Below, piece by piece: positions 1 through 14,400 of a DNA stretch of 64,000 bases (its first letter is position 1; every line of letters begins with the position of its first letter). Source of the DNA: Dicaeum eximium (Eukaryota; Chordata; Aves; Passeriformes; Dicaeidae); assembly GCA_013396995.1 (NCBI GenBank), contig VWZP01006688.1:434001-498000 (forward strand). The letters are read 5' to 3'. A model generated the notes under the pieces. It did not search any database. It was given only the letters and a program-made list of their open reading frames with translations, and was not told where the DNA came from. A program made the position numbers and the translations under genes.

Positions 1-3000
1 GTTCACTGGGTGAACATTTTAAACCAAACCCGAGGAAGAGCTGCCAGCAGCTTTCCTGGATCTGTGGAGATAAAGTGTATGTAGAGAAAAGCAAGTCAGT
101 GTGCCTTTTACTGTGTACTTAAAAGTGATCAGTTGTGTTCCAAATGTAAAGCTCTTGTTACTACTGTAACAAAATACCGTGGGATTTTTCAGTTTGGTAG
201 AGTTCATTAACTCAATCATAAGTTTAATCTTTCATTGTAAACTGATGATGTTTGATTGAGATTTAGCCTTAGCATCTTTAATTATTTCAGGAACGTGTGA
301 ATTTTTTTTTTCCTTAAAGTGGGAGAAGGGCCTTAAAAAAAAAAAGGTTAAAAAAAAAACAAACCTCCTGAGGCAGAAACCCTTAACATTGCTGATAGGT
401 TTCCTATTATCATTACAGCCTTCCTCCTATAGATGGTAAAAATAGCTGATGTTACCAAACTGCTGACAGAAAGGGCTGTTGTCTTATCAGATGTTCATAA
501 TTTGTGGTTAGTTTGCTAAGACAGTTTTATTTGTGCAGAATTGTCACCTAACTTACTATCAAGAATGCTGATGTTTTAATCGGCATGGAGTACCCTGCAG
601 ACAATATCCAGAAAACAGATAAACGTGTCAGTGTCCAGACTGGCTCTGCTGTGCACATCTCTGCAGCAGCCTTTGCTTGTGTGCTGGGCACTGCCAGGAC
701 AGGGTAGCTGTAGCTGCCTGGAAGTGAATTTGTCACTTGGAGATCACCCCTGTGTCTGAAAATGATTAAACTTAGCTATGAGAGTACTGAGTTATTCTCT
801 TTGGGAACAGTCACATGTCCTTGCCGTGCCATGTGCCAGTCTGTATCGATCATGTGCAAGAAGCACCGAGCTGGCATTTGGAGCTTAATTGTATTGGAAA
901 ATGTATTGCATCAGCTTTGTAAAGCTTTGGGAATTTAAATAGCAGCTACAGGATATGTTACACGTTAAAAGATATTCCCCTCTCTAGATAACAGATTCAA
1001 CTGAGTTATTTTCTCTTCAAAATATTTTTTCTTCTGTTTTGTGTATAGTAGCATTTTCATGAAAGCTTAGAATAACATGGAAACCATTTGGGAGCAAACA
1101 TTTGGGTAAAAAGCAGTGTGGGAATCAAGGAAACTGGTGGTATTTGGTTTAGAAGGGATTTAATTGCTCCTGGTCCTTTCTAAATCTCTGTGAAAGCTTT
1201 AGTCTAGACAAGTGAATCTTCAGTGAACTCTCTTGAAAGCTCAGTCCTTCACTTCAGTGGTTTTATCCTCATATGTAATATCTTTCAATTTTCATAATGT
1301 TTTCATTCAACACTCCAAATACTATATAGATACAAATGACTTAATCCTCATAATACTCTTGTGGGACAGGTAATAAACCTAATTTTTTATCATGCTGTGA
1401 ACCTCACTGCTGCATGTTTGTTCCTGCTGACTAATAAGAATAATTGGCTCTCATTTTCATTTTAAGTTGTCTTGTAGGCAGTTATCAAAAATTTCTTTCC
1501 CTGGCTAGAACTTGCAAACTCTTGAATCTTACGGCTTTTCATCTGCTATTTGTTTTCCTAGATAATTGCACTTATTTGAAATGATGCCTAAAGCTCGGCA
1601 CAGTGCTGACCAGAGTTTCAGTTGTGAATTTGGCAGAACTGTTATTTCTGTTTATTTTGCATATTATATTCTTGTTAACCTGATTTGCAGTGGCAAGTGC
1701 AAGCTTTATTTTCATGCCAGTGTTTAATTCATTTGTTCAGGGTTAGACTGTGATATTACAATCAAGTCTGGAAAAAGGACTGTGCTTCTGTGCTCTCTGA
1801 ATTGTCTTGAGAGGAAGATCCTATCCCAGCAGGGACCTGCCTGTTTATTACAGTAGACATTAAAACTCTTTCTTTGGACTGGCTTATGTGCAGCAGGAGC
1901 CAACTCTGCAGGGAAGTGGGAATTGTGGAGTATGGGTGCAAAGAAGTAAGAGGGGACATGACACTTGCATTTCCCTCTGTACTAAGGACACAAGGCTGCT
2001 GTGCACCTTTCTGGCCTGCACTTAGAGGTCATAATTATTCTGCGATGTAAAATGGTATATTTTAATCCAGTAGTTCTCTTGGCCACTTCAGCTCTTTTTC
2101 ATTATTAAAATGCAAACCACATACAGTAGTGGTATTGACCCATCCTGGGTTTGTTTTGTGTAAATATTAATACTGTGTTTTCAATCCAATGCCTTTAGTT
2201 TAATGAAAATGCTATGTAAGGATAATGCAGCTACCTATTAAATACCATCTTTTCTATAGCCTCAGAAAGATTAAAGCTTCATTTGGTGTATTAGCCAACT
2301 GTTGATGCAGTTGTCTAAAAGTATTGTCATACACATTAATTTAGGCAGAATATAAAGCAAATAAATATGAATTCTTTGCAAGTAGTCATCTTGGAGCTGT
2401 CATGTTGTGTGTTACAAGTAACAAACACTTCCTTTTAAATACCTTCCCACAGTCCTGTTCCTCTGTCCTGCACAGCCATTATTAATCTGCCTGGGCTCCC
2501 AGACACTTCCCATCCTGCCTGATCCTACATTCTAGTTGTTTCTAGTCATGGCCTAAGCTTTTTCTTGTGTACTAGCAGGCTGGGAAAAATACTTAAGATA
2601 TTTAAGTTTTAGATGAGAAAGACACTGGAACGTGTTGCATCAGATCTTGACATTCATGCTTAACAAGATGCTGGTTGGAGGTGATGGGAGTCTTACTGAC
2701 CCAGTGTTGCAATCACAGACAATTAAGAATTTGGGATTATGGCTATGCCCTGTAAAGCAGCAGAAAAACTGCATATAGGATTCCCTGATGAGTTGCGTTT
2801 CATGCATTCTCAAACCATAAATGAAATGTTTCTTTTCAGCTGCTAGTTGAACAGTGAAGTGGGAACATGTATTTAAATTGTCATTTTAAGAAAAACCTCA
2901 GTCAAAACATGAATCCAGGCTTGTTAAATGCAAAGCCATATTCAGGCAAGGTCTCTGGTTAGCTCACAGAACTTGTTAGTGTGCTTTGCTTCCCTGTGTG

Positions 3001-5287
3001 AGATAGTGACTGTTATTTCACCATGTTCTTTCTGTCATGAGGCCTTGTGATAATGTTATTTGCCCAGTGCTAGGCAAACAGGTTGTTTCTGGGCTCCTTT
3101 CTTGAAGGAACCAAAAGCCTGTTAAGCAGTGTGTTTTGGCATAAATAGGCTGCCTAAACTTTAGCCCTGAGAGCACAGGGGATGCAGTGTGCCCAGACCA
3201 GAGTTCTACAGGAACTTTCATAGTATAGGCATGTAGCTCTGTGAATTTTTGGTACAAATAGGAGTTTTGTGAAGTAGATATGAAGGGTAAATTGTGAAGA
3301 TGCAAGAGACATTTTTCCTCTAGCTATCGCCTGACTTTGCTTTGGTGAAGGAAATTACATTCTGTACACTTAGCTGCATTAGTGGTGTCCACAGAAAAGC
3401 TTGTAAAAGCTATGAATTCATCAGCTCTTCTGGGATGTTTTAGGTTTCCAGGTGTTCCATGTAAATCAGTTTCTTTATTCCTTTAGGATAGATAACAGAG
3501 CAAAAGACTTTGCTTTGATAGTGTTCACAGTCATCTTCATCCACTGTAGTGACTTCTGTTGAGGAATTTAGGGTTAGAACAGAGAGATGGAACATTTACT
3601 GAGGAGAAAATGAGCAATGGAGAACCAGCAAAGACTAGAACCTCAGAAATTGATTCTTTCCGCTGGGTAAGCGTTGGTTAAATTTGACAGCACATTAAAC
3701 AGTGTGTGCTCAGTTTATGTGCTCAGTTTAATCCAAAGCAAATGAATGGCACTGCTGAAGATGGGAACTGGCCCATGTAGTGTCTTCTTCCTGCTCCCCT
3801 CTTTGTGGTTCTGGTGTTTGTGTGACTGCAGTCAGTCACTCTAAGGAGCTGGTTGAGCTTTAAAGCTACAGAGATGCTCATTTTGGGTCAATGGACTGCT
3901 GCAGTTTGTTTCACAAGCACATAATGTGTGAGCCCTAAAACATGCAGGGGGTAAAGGACAAAGTGGCTCTGTAGTGGACTTGTAAACCCTTCCAAAGTGA
4001 GAGGGCAATAACATTGTGTGGATAAAAGGACTTGAGAAACGTCAATGTTTGTTTGCCTCTGAGCTTTAAAAGTGGATGGGAGAGGAATGGGGAGCAGAAA
4101 TTTAACTTTATTTTCTTTAGAGTGGTATGCATAGAGTAAGCATATTTTATTAAACCTTTTCATATAAGAGTGCTTTAAATAAAGGGAAAGAAATACAGCA
4201 TGAAGGTGAAGATGAGCCTCTTGCTTGTCTTCCTGTGTTCAGAAACATGACTGTAACTAAACTATATGTGCCACAATGGGTGGTGAAAAACTAAAATTTG
4301 TGTATTTCCTTATACTTGCGTGTACATTCTTCAGTGTTAATACAATGCAGATAGAGTATGGTAAACTGCTTTGTGTAATTTTACTGTTGTGTTTGGTGGC
4401 TTATTAGACACACAGAATATCTCAAACATCTTAGTTCTCTGAAGCTAATGCTGTCCTGCTTACATGAAAATTTACCTAGAAAAAATAGTGTTCAGTCTGT
4501 GGGGATTCTATACTTACTCGTGAATGAAGTAAACACCTGACTGTAGTCACCTTGATTTTCATGTCATAGTGCCAACAGATCTGTTGGTCAGTAATTAAAA
4601 AAAGTACTGTTAACAATGAAACTTAAAATTTACTTCATGTATTATTTTGCATTTTTCAAAATAGAGAAATAACTTTTTCCTGACTATAGAAACTTTGGGT
4701 AGATGGAAAATCTTGTGGCATGTTAAGAGGGCTATGTTTACTTCCATAATACATAATTTTTGTCAAACAATGCAGTATTGATTAGGTTATTTTGGCCTAA
4801 GTAATATTTTGAAGACAATTATGATGCAGATACAATGTCTGTGTAATTATGCTGTAGGCTTGCAAGAGGCACATCTTCATTTAGATGCCTGCTCTAAATA
4901 ACTTGTATTGTATTTGCATATTCCTATAACTGAATAAAAGGTGTGGGTTCACAGGGAATATGAGGAAAAAACAGAAGGAGACAGTAATGTAAAAATTTGG
5001 CTGCTGCGTTTAGTAAAAATGCCCAGTGCTAAACAAAGCTTTTAGCTACCAAAAGCTCAAAACAAGCTTGGTTTAGATTAGCTGAAAGCAGTATAAAAAA
5101 AGTACCTTGGTTCATTCTTTGCTTGGTTCTAGAGTTAATGTATAACTGTGTGGAAACAGTCTCCCTCTTCCCTCCCCCAGTAGTAAAACATTGCATGTGC
5201 ATGTTTGTGTCTTTTTAAAATAAATCCAACTATAACCTGTTTAAAACTGTTTCCAATTGGTTGATTTTCTTTTTCTTTTTTTGTTAG
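1..5287 (+). other. NELFA: NELFA upstream intron (partial)
   Basis: This AT-rich stretch ends in a polypyrimidine tract and AG acceptor at 5286-5287, directly before the first NELFA exon in the window. I see no coding exon, RNA gene or clear repeat in it. An A-rich run lies at about 336-361. Human NELFA has roughly 70 residues before the exon found at 5288, so the first coding exon and promoter must lie upstream of base 1. Confidence 0.85.
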
Positions 5288-5459
5288 ATGAAAGGGGCAC
5301 TGACTGAAATTATCCAGCTCGCTACCTTGGATTCAGACCCCTGGGTCTTAATGGTAGCTGATATTTTAAAATCCTTTCCAGATACTGGCTCCCTTAACCT
5401 TGATCTTGAAGAGCAGAATCCCAATGTTCAAGATATTTTAGGAGAGCTTAGAGAGAAAG
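5288..5459 (+). CDS. NELFA: NELFA exon, first in window
   Basis: Begins after a TTAG acceptor with codons MKGALTEIIQLATLDSDPW and ends at GTAAG, phase 1. The initial ATG is internal (human about residue 71), not a start codon. It encodes part of the N-terminal domain that binds NELF-C. Confidence 0.95.
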
Positions 5460-8400
5460 GTAAGCCTTTTCTGTTGGTGAAAATTGCAGGAATGTGGTGC
5501 CTTTTTTAGGAATAACCTGTCATTTCGTAGACAGCCTTGCTGTCTTAACAGTAGAGGTATGAGAACAAGCACTCTCTTGTTTCTGAACTACCACAGTTCA
5601 TGACCTGGAATGTTACTGGACTGGGAACTGTGGTATTTGAGGAATGGTAGCTTCTTAAATTATCTTTTCACATATCATCAGGATTTAATGTCAGTTATTG
5701 TCCAGACTGTGATGGGCAGCACAAAAGTTTGTGTGGATTCATTAGTGTCACAGTCAGGCTGTGCTTCAGCTTTGTCAGCAGAGGCCTTTTCTGAGTTGCT
5801 CTATCTCCCATTTGTGGTACCCAAGACAAGAGCAAGTCTCTGTCTGCTGTGGCAGCACCACCACTGTCCTGGGCAGGGGCTGCCTCTGCTGGAAGTGTCT
5901 GGACAGCAGGTGAGAGGTGCTGGAGGGAGACTGATCCTGGGGAGAGTTGTGCTGCTGATTGCCAAGTAGCTACAGATTGCCCAGCAGCTGAAAATACAGG
6001 GTCAGGCACTTGCACAGTTGCTGCTTCAAACAGTAAATGCTGATGCAAAACTACTCCTACTTCAGTGGGTTTATTTTAGCACATTGCCTAGAAAAAGCCC
6101 TTGGGCATCCACAAACAGACATGATCTCGGGGCTGGAGATTGCAGCAAAACAATAATTAAATGACTTGGAGGTGGAAACACTTTGTTGTCTTTCTATAAA
6201 CAAATGACCATTTGTCTATCCACACTTCTGATTTGAATTTTCATTCAGTAGTTTGGTATTCATGTGTAATTTTTAAGGAATTTGAGAATTCAGTAATTTC
6301 GTCTTTTTTTCCACAGTAGCATATTTAAGATACCTATAATTTGACTAGGTATAATTAAAATGGAAGCTTTTATGAAGCTAATGGGAAAAACAACCACACT
6401 AATAACTGGTTATATATTGTGTAATAATTGGAACTAAATTACTCTTGGTGTTTATACAAGTAATCTAAAATTTAAAACCACCTGTGCAGTCTAGTTGTAA
6501 AATGTTTTGTCATTAACTGTCAGAGGTGATAATACCCCTGTGTACTGTGTTAACTTTTTATGCAGTAAGTGAATGTGAAACTTCAGCTATGTTGCCGTTG
6601 GAATGCCAATACTTAAACAAAAATGCCTTGACAACACTAGCTGGGCCACTTACTCCCCCAGTGAAACATTTCCAGCTGAAAAGGAAACCTAAAAGTGCCA
6701 CTCTCAGAGCTGAACTCTTGCAGAAGTGTAAGTAGTATTAAGATTGTGTACAAATTAAATGGTGAAAAGACAATTTATATTCAGGATATTCAATCTTATT
6801 CTCCAGAGTGGTGATACACATTAAAATTTTCTGTTACAAGAGATGGATGAAGATGGACTGATGTGTGGAAGAGCAGGTGCAAGTCATTCCAGCCAGGATT
6901 GCATTAAAAATGCTAATCTTGATTTAAATGCTCTTCAGATTTCAAGGCATACAAAGAGCTAAAAAGCACATAAAGCACATATAGGTCTTCTCCTGGGTAT
7001 ATGTAACAGTCAGTTGGGAAGACTGAGGACAGCTTTGGTTAAAGCTCCTGAAACAAAAGTAAAATTAGTTTTATTTTGCCATGTGCTTGTGGAGCATGGA
7101 GCAAGAGCTGCTAATTAATGCTTTCTTTCACTCAGTATGGCTGTGTAGGGTGTAAAAGCCAAGAGGGTTTTCTCTTAACAAAAGGCAGCATATGTGTTCA
7201 TGTATGTATTGGTAGCTGGTTGAACTAAGTGATCTTAAAATAGTTTACTGCAGCTGCCGTCCTGTTGCAGCAGCTTGCTGCTTTCTTGCATGTAACTTGA
7301 GTTGGTCTGGTTAAATACAAAATTTGTAACTTTTCATAGTGTGTCATATAACGTTTAAAAATTATTTAAATTTCTTTGGAGTAAATTGTCTATTCTGGTA
7401 ATTTCTTTTAGCTTAGGTCACCTTGTCCATTGCATATCATACTGACTTTGCATTTTCTCCAAATACTGTGCTTACTTTGTATAAATTACTTGCGTTTTAA
7501 TTAAAATATAATTCTTTGTTGCTATTCCTATCTCTTTATTCATTAATAACATTTTATGTAAGAAGCAATGTGTTGTATGTTTTCAGCACAGTTTATGTAA
7601 TAACTAAAGCCATTTTTCCTTTTAGCAACAGAAACTGCGCAACAGCTCAAGAAGACTGCAGGAGTGCCTTTCCATGCCAAAGGCAGGGGACTGGTCAAGA
7701 AGATAGATACAACAAGTATGGCTCACTTTTATCAGTTCTCAGAAAGAAAACCTGATAAAGTAGCCTTGATGAAGAATAAAATTACCATCTGTTTTTTACA
7801 AAAGCTTACATTTTTTTTGAAGCAAAGGATTTCTCCCTTTCTGGCTCCCTCTCTCCTGATACTTAAATATTTCTGACATGTCTTGTCAGAAAGAACAACA
7901 GTGTGTGGGGTTTTTTAAATGGCGAGTATATCTGCCATGCTTCTAAACTGTATGCAGCTAGATCATGCCTATAGACTTTGGTAGGAATTTAATTTGCATC
8001 ACTCCAGGAATAACTCCTGACTAAGCCACGTTGCTCCAAAAGGCAGCAGAGAGGATCACAGTCGTCTGCTGTGCTCTTTGAAATGCTGCGAAGTAGACTG
8101 AAACTATCTTGTATTTGTATAGTTCTGTCTGGAGAAAGAAGAGGGGACAGTGTGTTCTCTGCAGCAAAGGCTGAGCTGTGAATTCTACATGGTAAACCTG
8201 TAGAATGATCCTTCAGCTTTGTATTAATGCATTTCAGTTGTTTGCTGAAGTTCCTGAACTGCTTGAATTTTTCAAATAAGGTGGGAGAAGAGGGTTTAAA
8301 ATAAGTTACATATTCTGAAGTCATTGCACAGGTGTAACTTTCCTGGCCACCAGTGATGCTGAGGTGTGAACCTTTGAGTGATTTCTTGGCTGGAAGCTAT

Positions 8401-11400
8401 GAAGTACTTTGTGTCGATGCTGTTTAAGATGTGGCACTGAGGGCTGAAGTTTGAAGTTCATGCAGAAAATGAAAAAGGTCTAGTTGTAACTAAAAATTGT
8501 TCCATTATAGAAAAGGACTGTTAGTTCTTGGCATTGTGTTGCTATTGAATTATTAAAGCCAGTTCTTAGACCTGGCCTTTAGAGTCAGTTGGCCTCTAGA
8601 AACAGGAGTTGGGGACCCACTTAGGTTTGCTCTGCTGAAAGGTACTCACATGGGTCAGAGCATTTTGTCCTATGGTGCAAACATTTTCAGTACAACATTT
8701 AGAGGGCTACAGAGTCTCTAAGGTCAAACTGAAGTTCTCTGTTTACCTTCAGCTTACAGGGCATGATGAGAATGTGAGGAAGCTTGAAGACCTGATAGAT
8801 CTGTATATGTATCCCATATATTTTAGTAGTTAAAAGATTGCTGTGTTTAGTGGTAGCATTAAGTGTGAGGTAGAAGGGCAGCATCATAGAGTTGGGAGGA
8901 AACAGATGCTTACAGGTGTAGCTGATGCTGCTGAGTATTGAGACAACAGGTGTTCTGTTTGCACTATAGACCCAGACTGCTCCTCCTCCTTGAGCAAACA
9001 GCAGCTCTTTAATTTCATTCCTGTGTGAGGCAGTAACTTACCTTTGCAGTAGATCATGAGCCCTTAGCCCTGCAGAAGCTCAGCTAAAATTTTTGGTTAA
9101 ATTCTGTTTTACCAAGTAATTAGATGGTGAAAATCAAAGAGCAACTTTGGCAATAATTGGATTCAAAAAATTTATGTTCTATACTGTTTTACATGTTCAG
9201 AGTTTATTTTTTACAAGTAAGGAAAGCATCTGTGGGTATAGGAAAAGTAGACTTTGTTAGCAGTGCACCTGTTTGATTACTTCATTTAGAATAGGGTTGC
9301 AAGCATTGGTCAGTCCTTTTTGGAAGAGTAAAACCTAATCTGACCACCTTTGAGGGACATGTAGTGTTATAGCCAATTCCACATTATAAACATTTTAATG
9401 TAAAGAGTATGTAGTGTGTCCTTTGTACCATTAAGAAGGGCAAGAGCTGAAGAACTCATTAAAGCATTTTTCATAACCAGTTAAACACATATTTGTGTTG
9501 TTGCTTTCTTTGCTCTTCCCTAAGCACCACTCAAAGGAATACCAAAACAAGCTCCGTTCAGGAGTACTTCAGCACCAAGTGTTTTTAGTCCTTCTGGAAA
9601 TAGAACTCCTATTCCTCCTTCAAGAACACCTTTGCGTAAAGAAAGAGGAGTAAAGGTAGGTGCACTCCTTGTTTTTCTGCTCAGTTCTCTCACCTAAAGT
9701 GAATTTCTGCTGCTGCTTTGAATCAATATATTAAAGGAAAAAAAACTTGAGGATGATATTTTTGAGAGATAAAGTACATGCATTTAACAATGATTATTAA
9801 ATTCTCTGTGGTCTTTCTTTTTAGCTTTTAGATATCTCTGAGCTGGATATGGTAGGTGCTGGCCGTGAAGCAAAGAGAAGAAGAAAGACATTAGGTTGGT
9901 ACAGCATTCTACTTAAAAAGGCTACCTGCAGATAGGATCAAGATTTTGTAGTACCATTTTGTTCTTAAATTGCTAAAGCTTAGCCTGAGCTAAACTTCAA
10001 AAAAATGAGGGGATGTGATACCAACCAACCCAAACAGGTTTTAAGGGAGGATTTTCACTTGTTTCAGTGTTCCTACTCATACTGCCTTGGCCTAGATAAT
10101 ATAACTCAATCATGTGAAAGGATTGAGCTAATCAGTTGTGCTTTAGGTAGCCCATAGGTGTGTGAGTGGCTTCAGTACTGGAATTTTTCTGAGTTATTTT
10201 CATCTGCTCACTTCTATTGACTGTATGGCCATGTAAAATAGGTGAAAGTCATGTGGAAAAAATTTATAGCACTCTCCAGAATTTTGATTGAGAGCTCTTA
10301 GCAAGTGAATAATACCTGATACACTGTTTTTAAGGCAAGTGACAGGGTAGTGCTCTACGTAACCATATCAAGAAGAAGCGCTATGCAGCATATTTGTCAC
10401 AAAAAGAATACCACCTCAGAACAAACCATAATTTCAATTAAAATGTTGCTTGAGCTTTCATGCTTTCTAGTATCAGATTACTCTGTTACTGTATCCTGGA
10501 CATTGTGGTTCAGTTCATTATTGGGTTCATCATAAAACTGTTTGGAGATTACTGTATCTATTTCAGCATATACCTCTTCAAGCATGTTTTAACATACTTT
10601 GAGAAATGCATTTATATCTTTGTTTAAAAAGTATATTCAGTATTCCTGAAAAAATGTTTGGACTCACTTCTGTTTTTATACAATAGATACGGAAGTTGTG
10701 GAAAAGCAAGCCAAAGAAGAAACAGTAGTAGAAAATGCTACCCCAGATTATGCTGCTGGCCTTGTATCTACACAGGTAAAACCAACCAGTCAAAACAAAC
10801 AAAAAAAAAAAATAGTCTTGACATGTTCTAGTCTAAATCACTTAAACACTGTAATGGTATTTTATTCAGTTGTTGAAATGTGTCTCTTTATGTAAAAATT
10901 TTTACATGATTTTTTCAAAATTCCATTATATTTTCACCAAAGAAAAAGCAAACCTGTTGCTAGAAGTTGTTCAGTCAAGGAGAGGGAGAACAAGTAATGT
11001 GTAGGCTTTTTTCCTCCTATTTCAGATACAGCATATTAGAAACTATGGTGCAGCTTTGTTTCATCAGTCATGATGTAGGTTCTACAAGAATGTTATGTCC
11101 TGCCCTTGCTTTTGAGTGAGAAACTGTCTATTGGGCATGTGTGACAAGCCAAGGCCAATATACAGACACATGGTGGTAGGCCAGAGTCAGGAATGAAGGT
11201 CATTGCCTCTCTTTCTGCAGACTGCTGAGAGAAATCTTTGTTTTAGCAAGTTCCACATTTTACAAATGTCCATATTTTATATAGTAGGGGTACCTTAAAT
11301 GAGTTGTCTGTTAGACTTATTCCCCCCAAAACTTCTTTCCTCTCTCATGCCTTTATGTTCACAAGGCTGGATCAGGCAGTGAAATCCTCAACCATGCTGC

Positions 11401-14400
11401 TGTCTTTATGCTGTATACATGTATATGCAGTGTCATGTATAATTAAGTACAAAATGAGGCTTTTTCTGTAGCCTCCTCATCCTGGATGGCATCAGTCATG
11501 TTGGTGTTGACGGCGTGTTTCAGTGGGAATAGTGTTTTTGCCCATGCTGTTTCTCCTGCCTTATGCTTGCCTGTGTCCCAGAGGCCTTTGTGTTCTCCTG
11601 GGTGATACCCTAGCAGGCCTTATGCCCATGGACGGACATGGTTCTGCTTGCTAGTGATGAAGAACATGTTTCCTCTGGCAGATCACTTAATCCTAGAGTG
11701 CAGTTCTTCACAGAGTGCCATCTGCACAAATTTCTGAAGTAGAAAGTGAGTGCTGAACAGGTTGTTCGGTAGGACTCCTAACAGAGGAGTCTGCAGTGAA
11801 GTTCCCAAAAGGAATATCTCAGTAAAACTAATGTTGAAGTTGTATTTCAAATGCAGAAACAGCCCATGAATACTTGCAGTGTGGCTTAAATACTTTCTTT
11901 TCTGTTCTGTAGAAACTTGGCTCATTGAACAATGAGCCTGCACTACCTTCTACAAGTTATTTACCTGCTACCCCCAGTGTGGTGCCGTCTTCCTCCTATA
12001 TCCCAAGTTCTGAAACACAGCCAGGTAACAGACACTTCTTTGCTCTTGGGACCTGAAAACTGTAACTCTGTACAGTTTTACTGTCTGGCTGCTCTTTTAT
12101 TTACAAACCTACCGTCCCTCAAGTTGAGTGAAACTCCACCTTAGCAATATAAAATCCATTGCAAGACTCCAGCCTTTGAGTTTGGGGAAACCAGACATAT
12201 CATTTGACCTAAGTGAAGAAAATAATTGTTGGCCCTAAATTTTTAGGGTGACTGCTAGGTAAGTCAAGTAAGTGAAGGAATTTCCTGATTTGTTTGTTTT
12301 TTTTTTTTTTTACACAGTAACAGAAAATCCAGCTCTTGTAATCCCCAAAGAGTAATCAGTATAAGTCTGAAGTATATATTCCATGCACACATATGCTAGC
12401 ATGTACAAAACAGTTGCTTTCAGAAGTCAGTTTTATTTCTAGAGGCAAGTGCATATTACCTTTCACACAGTTGGGGATTAAGCCATCCATTTTTCTTCTA
12501 CCTTTGTATAACAAAGATAATAGCTGACCTCCTGCATATTTTAAAAAGTGCTGTTATTTTAAATTCTAGAAAATTGCCAGTAGTAAAAAATAGTTTGTAC
12601 AAGTTCTTTTTTCCTACGGTTTTACTTTAACCAACTTGATTTTATCTTTCCTTCCCTGCTGTGTGTGAAGTCTTTTAAAGGAATGTATCAGTTTGTGCTA
12701 ACAGATTTGCATGACTGGAATTCATTACCAGATCTGTCTGTTAACAGAGAACCAACATTTCAGTTTAATGCATTATTTTTAATTTTGCTTGTGAGCTATG
12801 GCATTTTGAACACTAGAGAAAACTGCATAGATGCAAGACCTAGTAATTTCATTTAGCCTCGGAACAGTTCAGAATCTCTCTGAAGGTCTATGCACATCTT
12901 TCTCTGGCAGAAAATTGGCATCTCCAGAAGGAATGCAGCCAAGAACACATCAGTGTGTCAGCAGCTGTAGTACTATTTTCCAGAGTGTTGGCATTGTGTT
13001 CAACAGCAGGAAAAGTCTAGTTTAAAATTCTCTATTCTTGACTCTTTCCTTTAGGAGTATGGAGTATTTAGCTTTTCTTACAGACCAGGAACATAAAACT
13101 ATTGGCTTGATATAAGATGCACACAGAAGATCCACAGATTGGGCCTCATATAATCTGAGGCTGCATAATTAAGAACAGTTAAGCCTTGTCAAAGTTGTGG
13201 GGTTTTAACTTCTAGCAGTTAGTGTTTAAATAACGAGTGATTTGTGAAGACTGCATTTAATTCTGACATGTGTTAAAGTATATTTGTATTTTCAGTATCT
13301 TAATGGCACTTCCTTTGAAAGCTGCCGCTACATTAGGTAAAAACAGATTAAATATTTTTTTACTTGCTCTATGTAATAGTACAGCAACAATTCTGGTAGG
13401 ATCAGAGTACAGTTGTTATAGCTATATAAACTGAAAAGTAAGTATAGCCATTTCAGTTTAATAAATCAGATATTGATTAAACATCAGATTTGATGCTAAA
13501 TATCGTGTGTCCATATTGAACAGCTAGTTACTCTATTGTCTCATTATTTCTAAAGATAATTGAGTGGAAAGAGCATTAGGTCTTATCTTTTTAATATGGA
13601 TATTAGAAGGCATATTGAATCGTGGTGCTAAAATGGAATAATTGGAGATTTTAGTTTCTTTAAAGGCCACTCGTGATGCTAATCCCTATTTGTGGATAAT
13701 AAGGTTTTTAATTATCCTGACTGGTTTTTGCAGCTGGCTCTGCACGGGAGGCCTTGCAGACCAACAGACAGACGGAAGAGCCTGCAGCTCCAAATGCTAC
13801 TACAACTCTCCCTGCACAGTTCAAACAAAGAACACCCATGTACAACAGTAACTCTAATCCCCCTGCAGCTACACCTACCTCACCCCTAACACCCACCACA
13901 CCTCCTGCCATCTCCCCTGCGGCACAGGCACCACAAGTGGCCCCCCAAACTCAGCAACAGCCACCACCGAAGAAAAGCCTCTCTCTCACAGTACGTAAAA
14001 ACAGGTCCTTTTTAACTGATGGTTTTGATGTGGATTAGATCTCATTTATATGTTGGCATTTCTTGGCCTTTGTATTATGGAGTAGTTGAGGCTGCTTTTT
14101 TATAACTGAAGATTACAGAAATACTTTGTGGTTTGACATTGCTGTCTTAATGTTATTCACAACATTTTTACTTGTGCAGTGTTAATGTTGCAGTAAGATG
14201 TCACTACTTAATGCTATTTGTTATGTAAAATAATGTGTCACTCATTATAAAGAATCTTGGGAGAAAGGTGTATTTCCAGCAGAAATTGCCCAGCCAATTG
14301 CACATAATATAAATTGCTTAAAATTGTCCTGACATTGTTGTAGTAGGAGAAAATACATCAATAGATTATTTAAGGTAAAAGATTTCATTTCTGATCCACC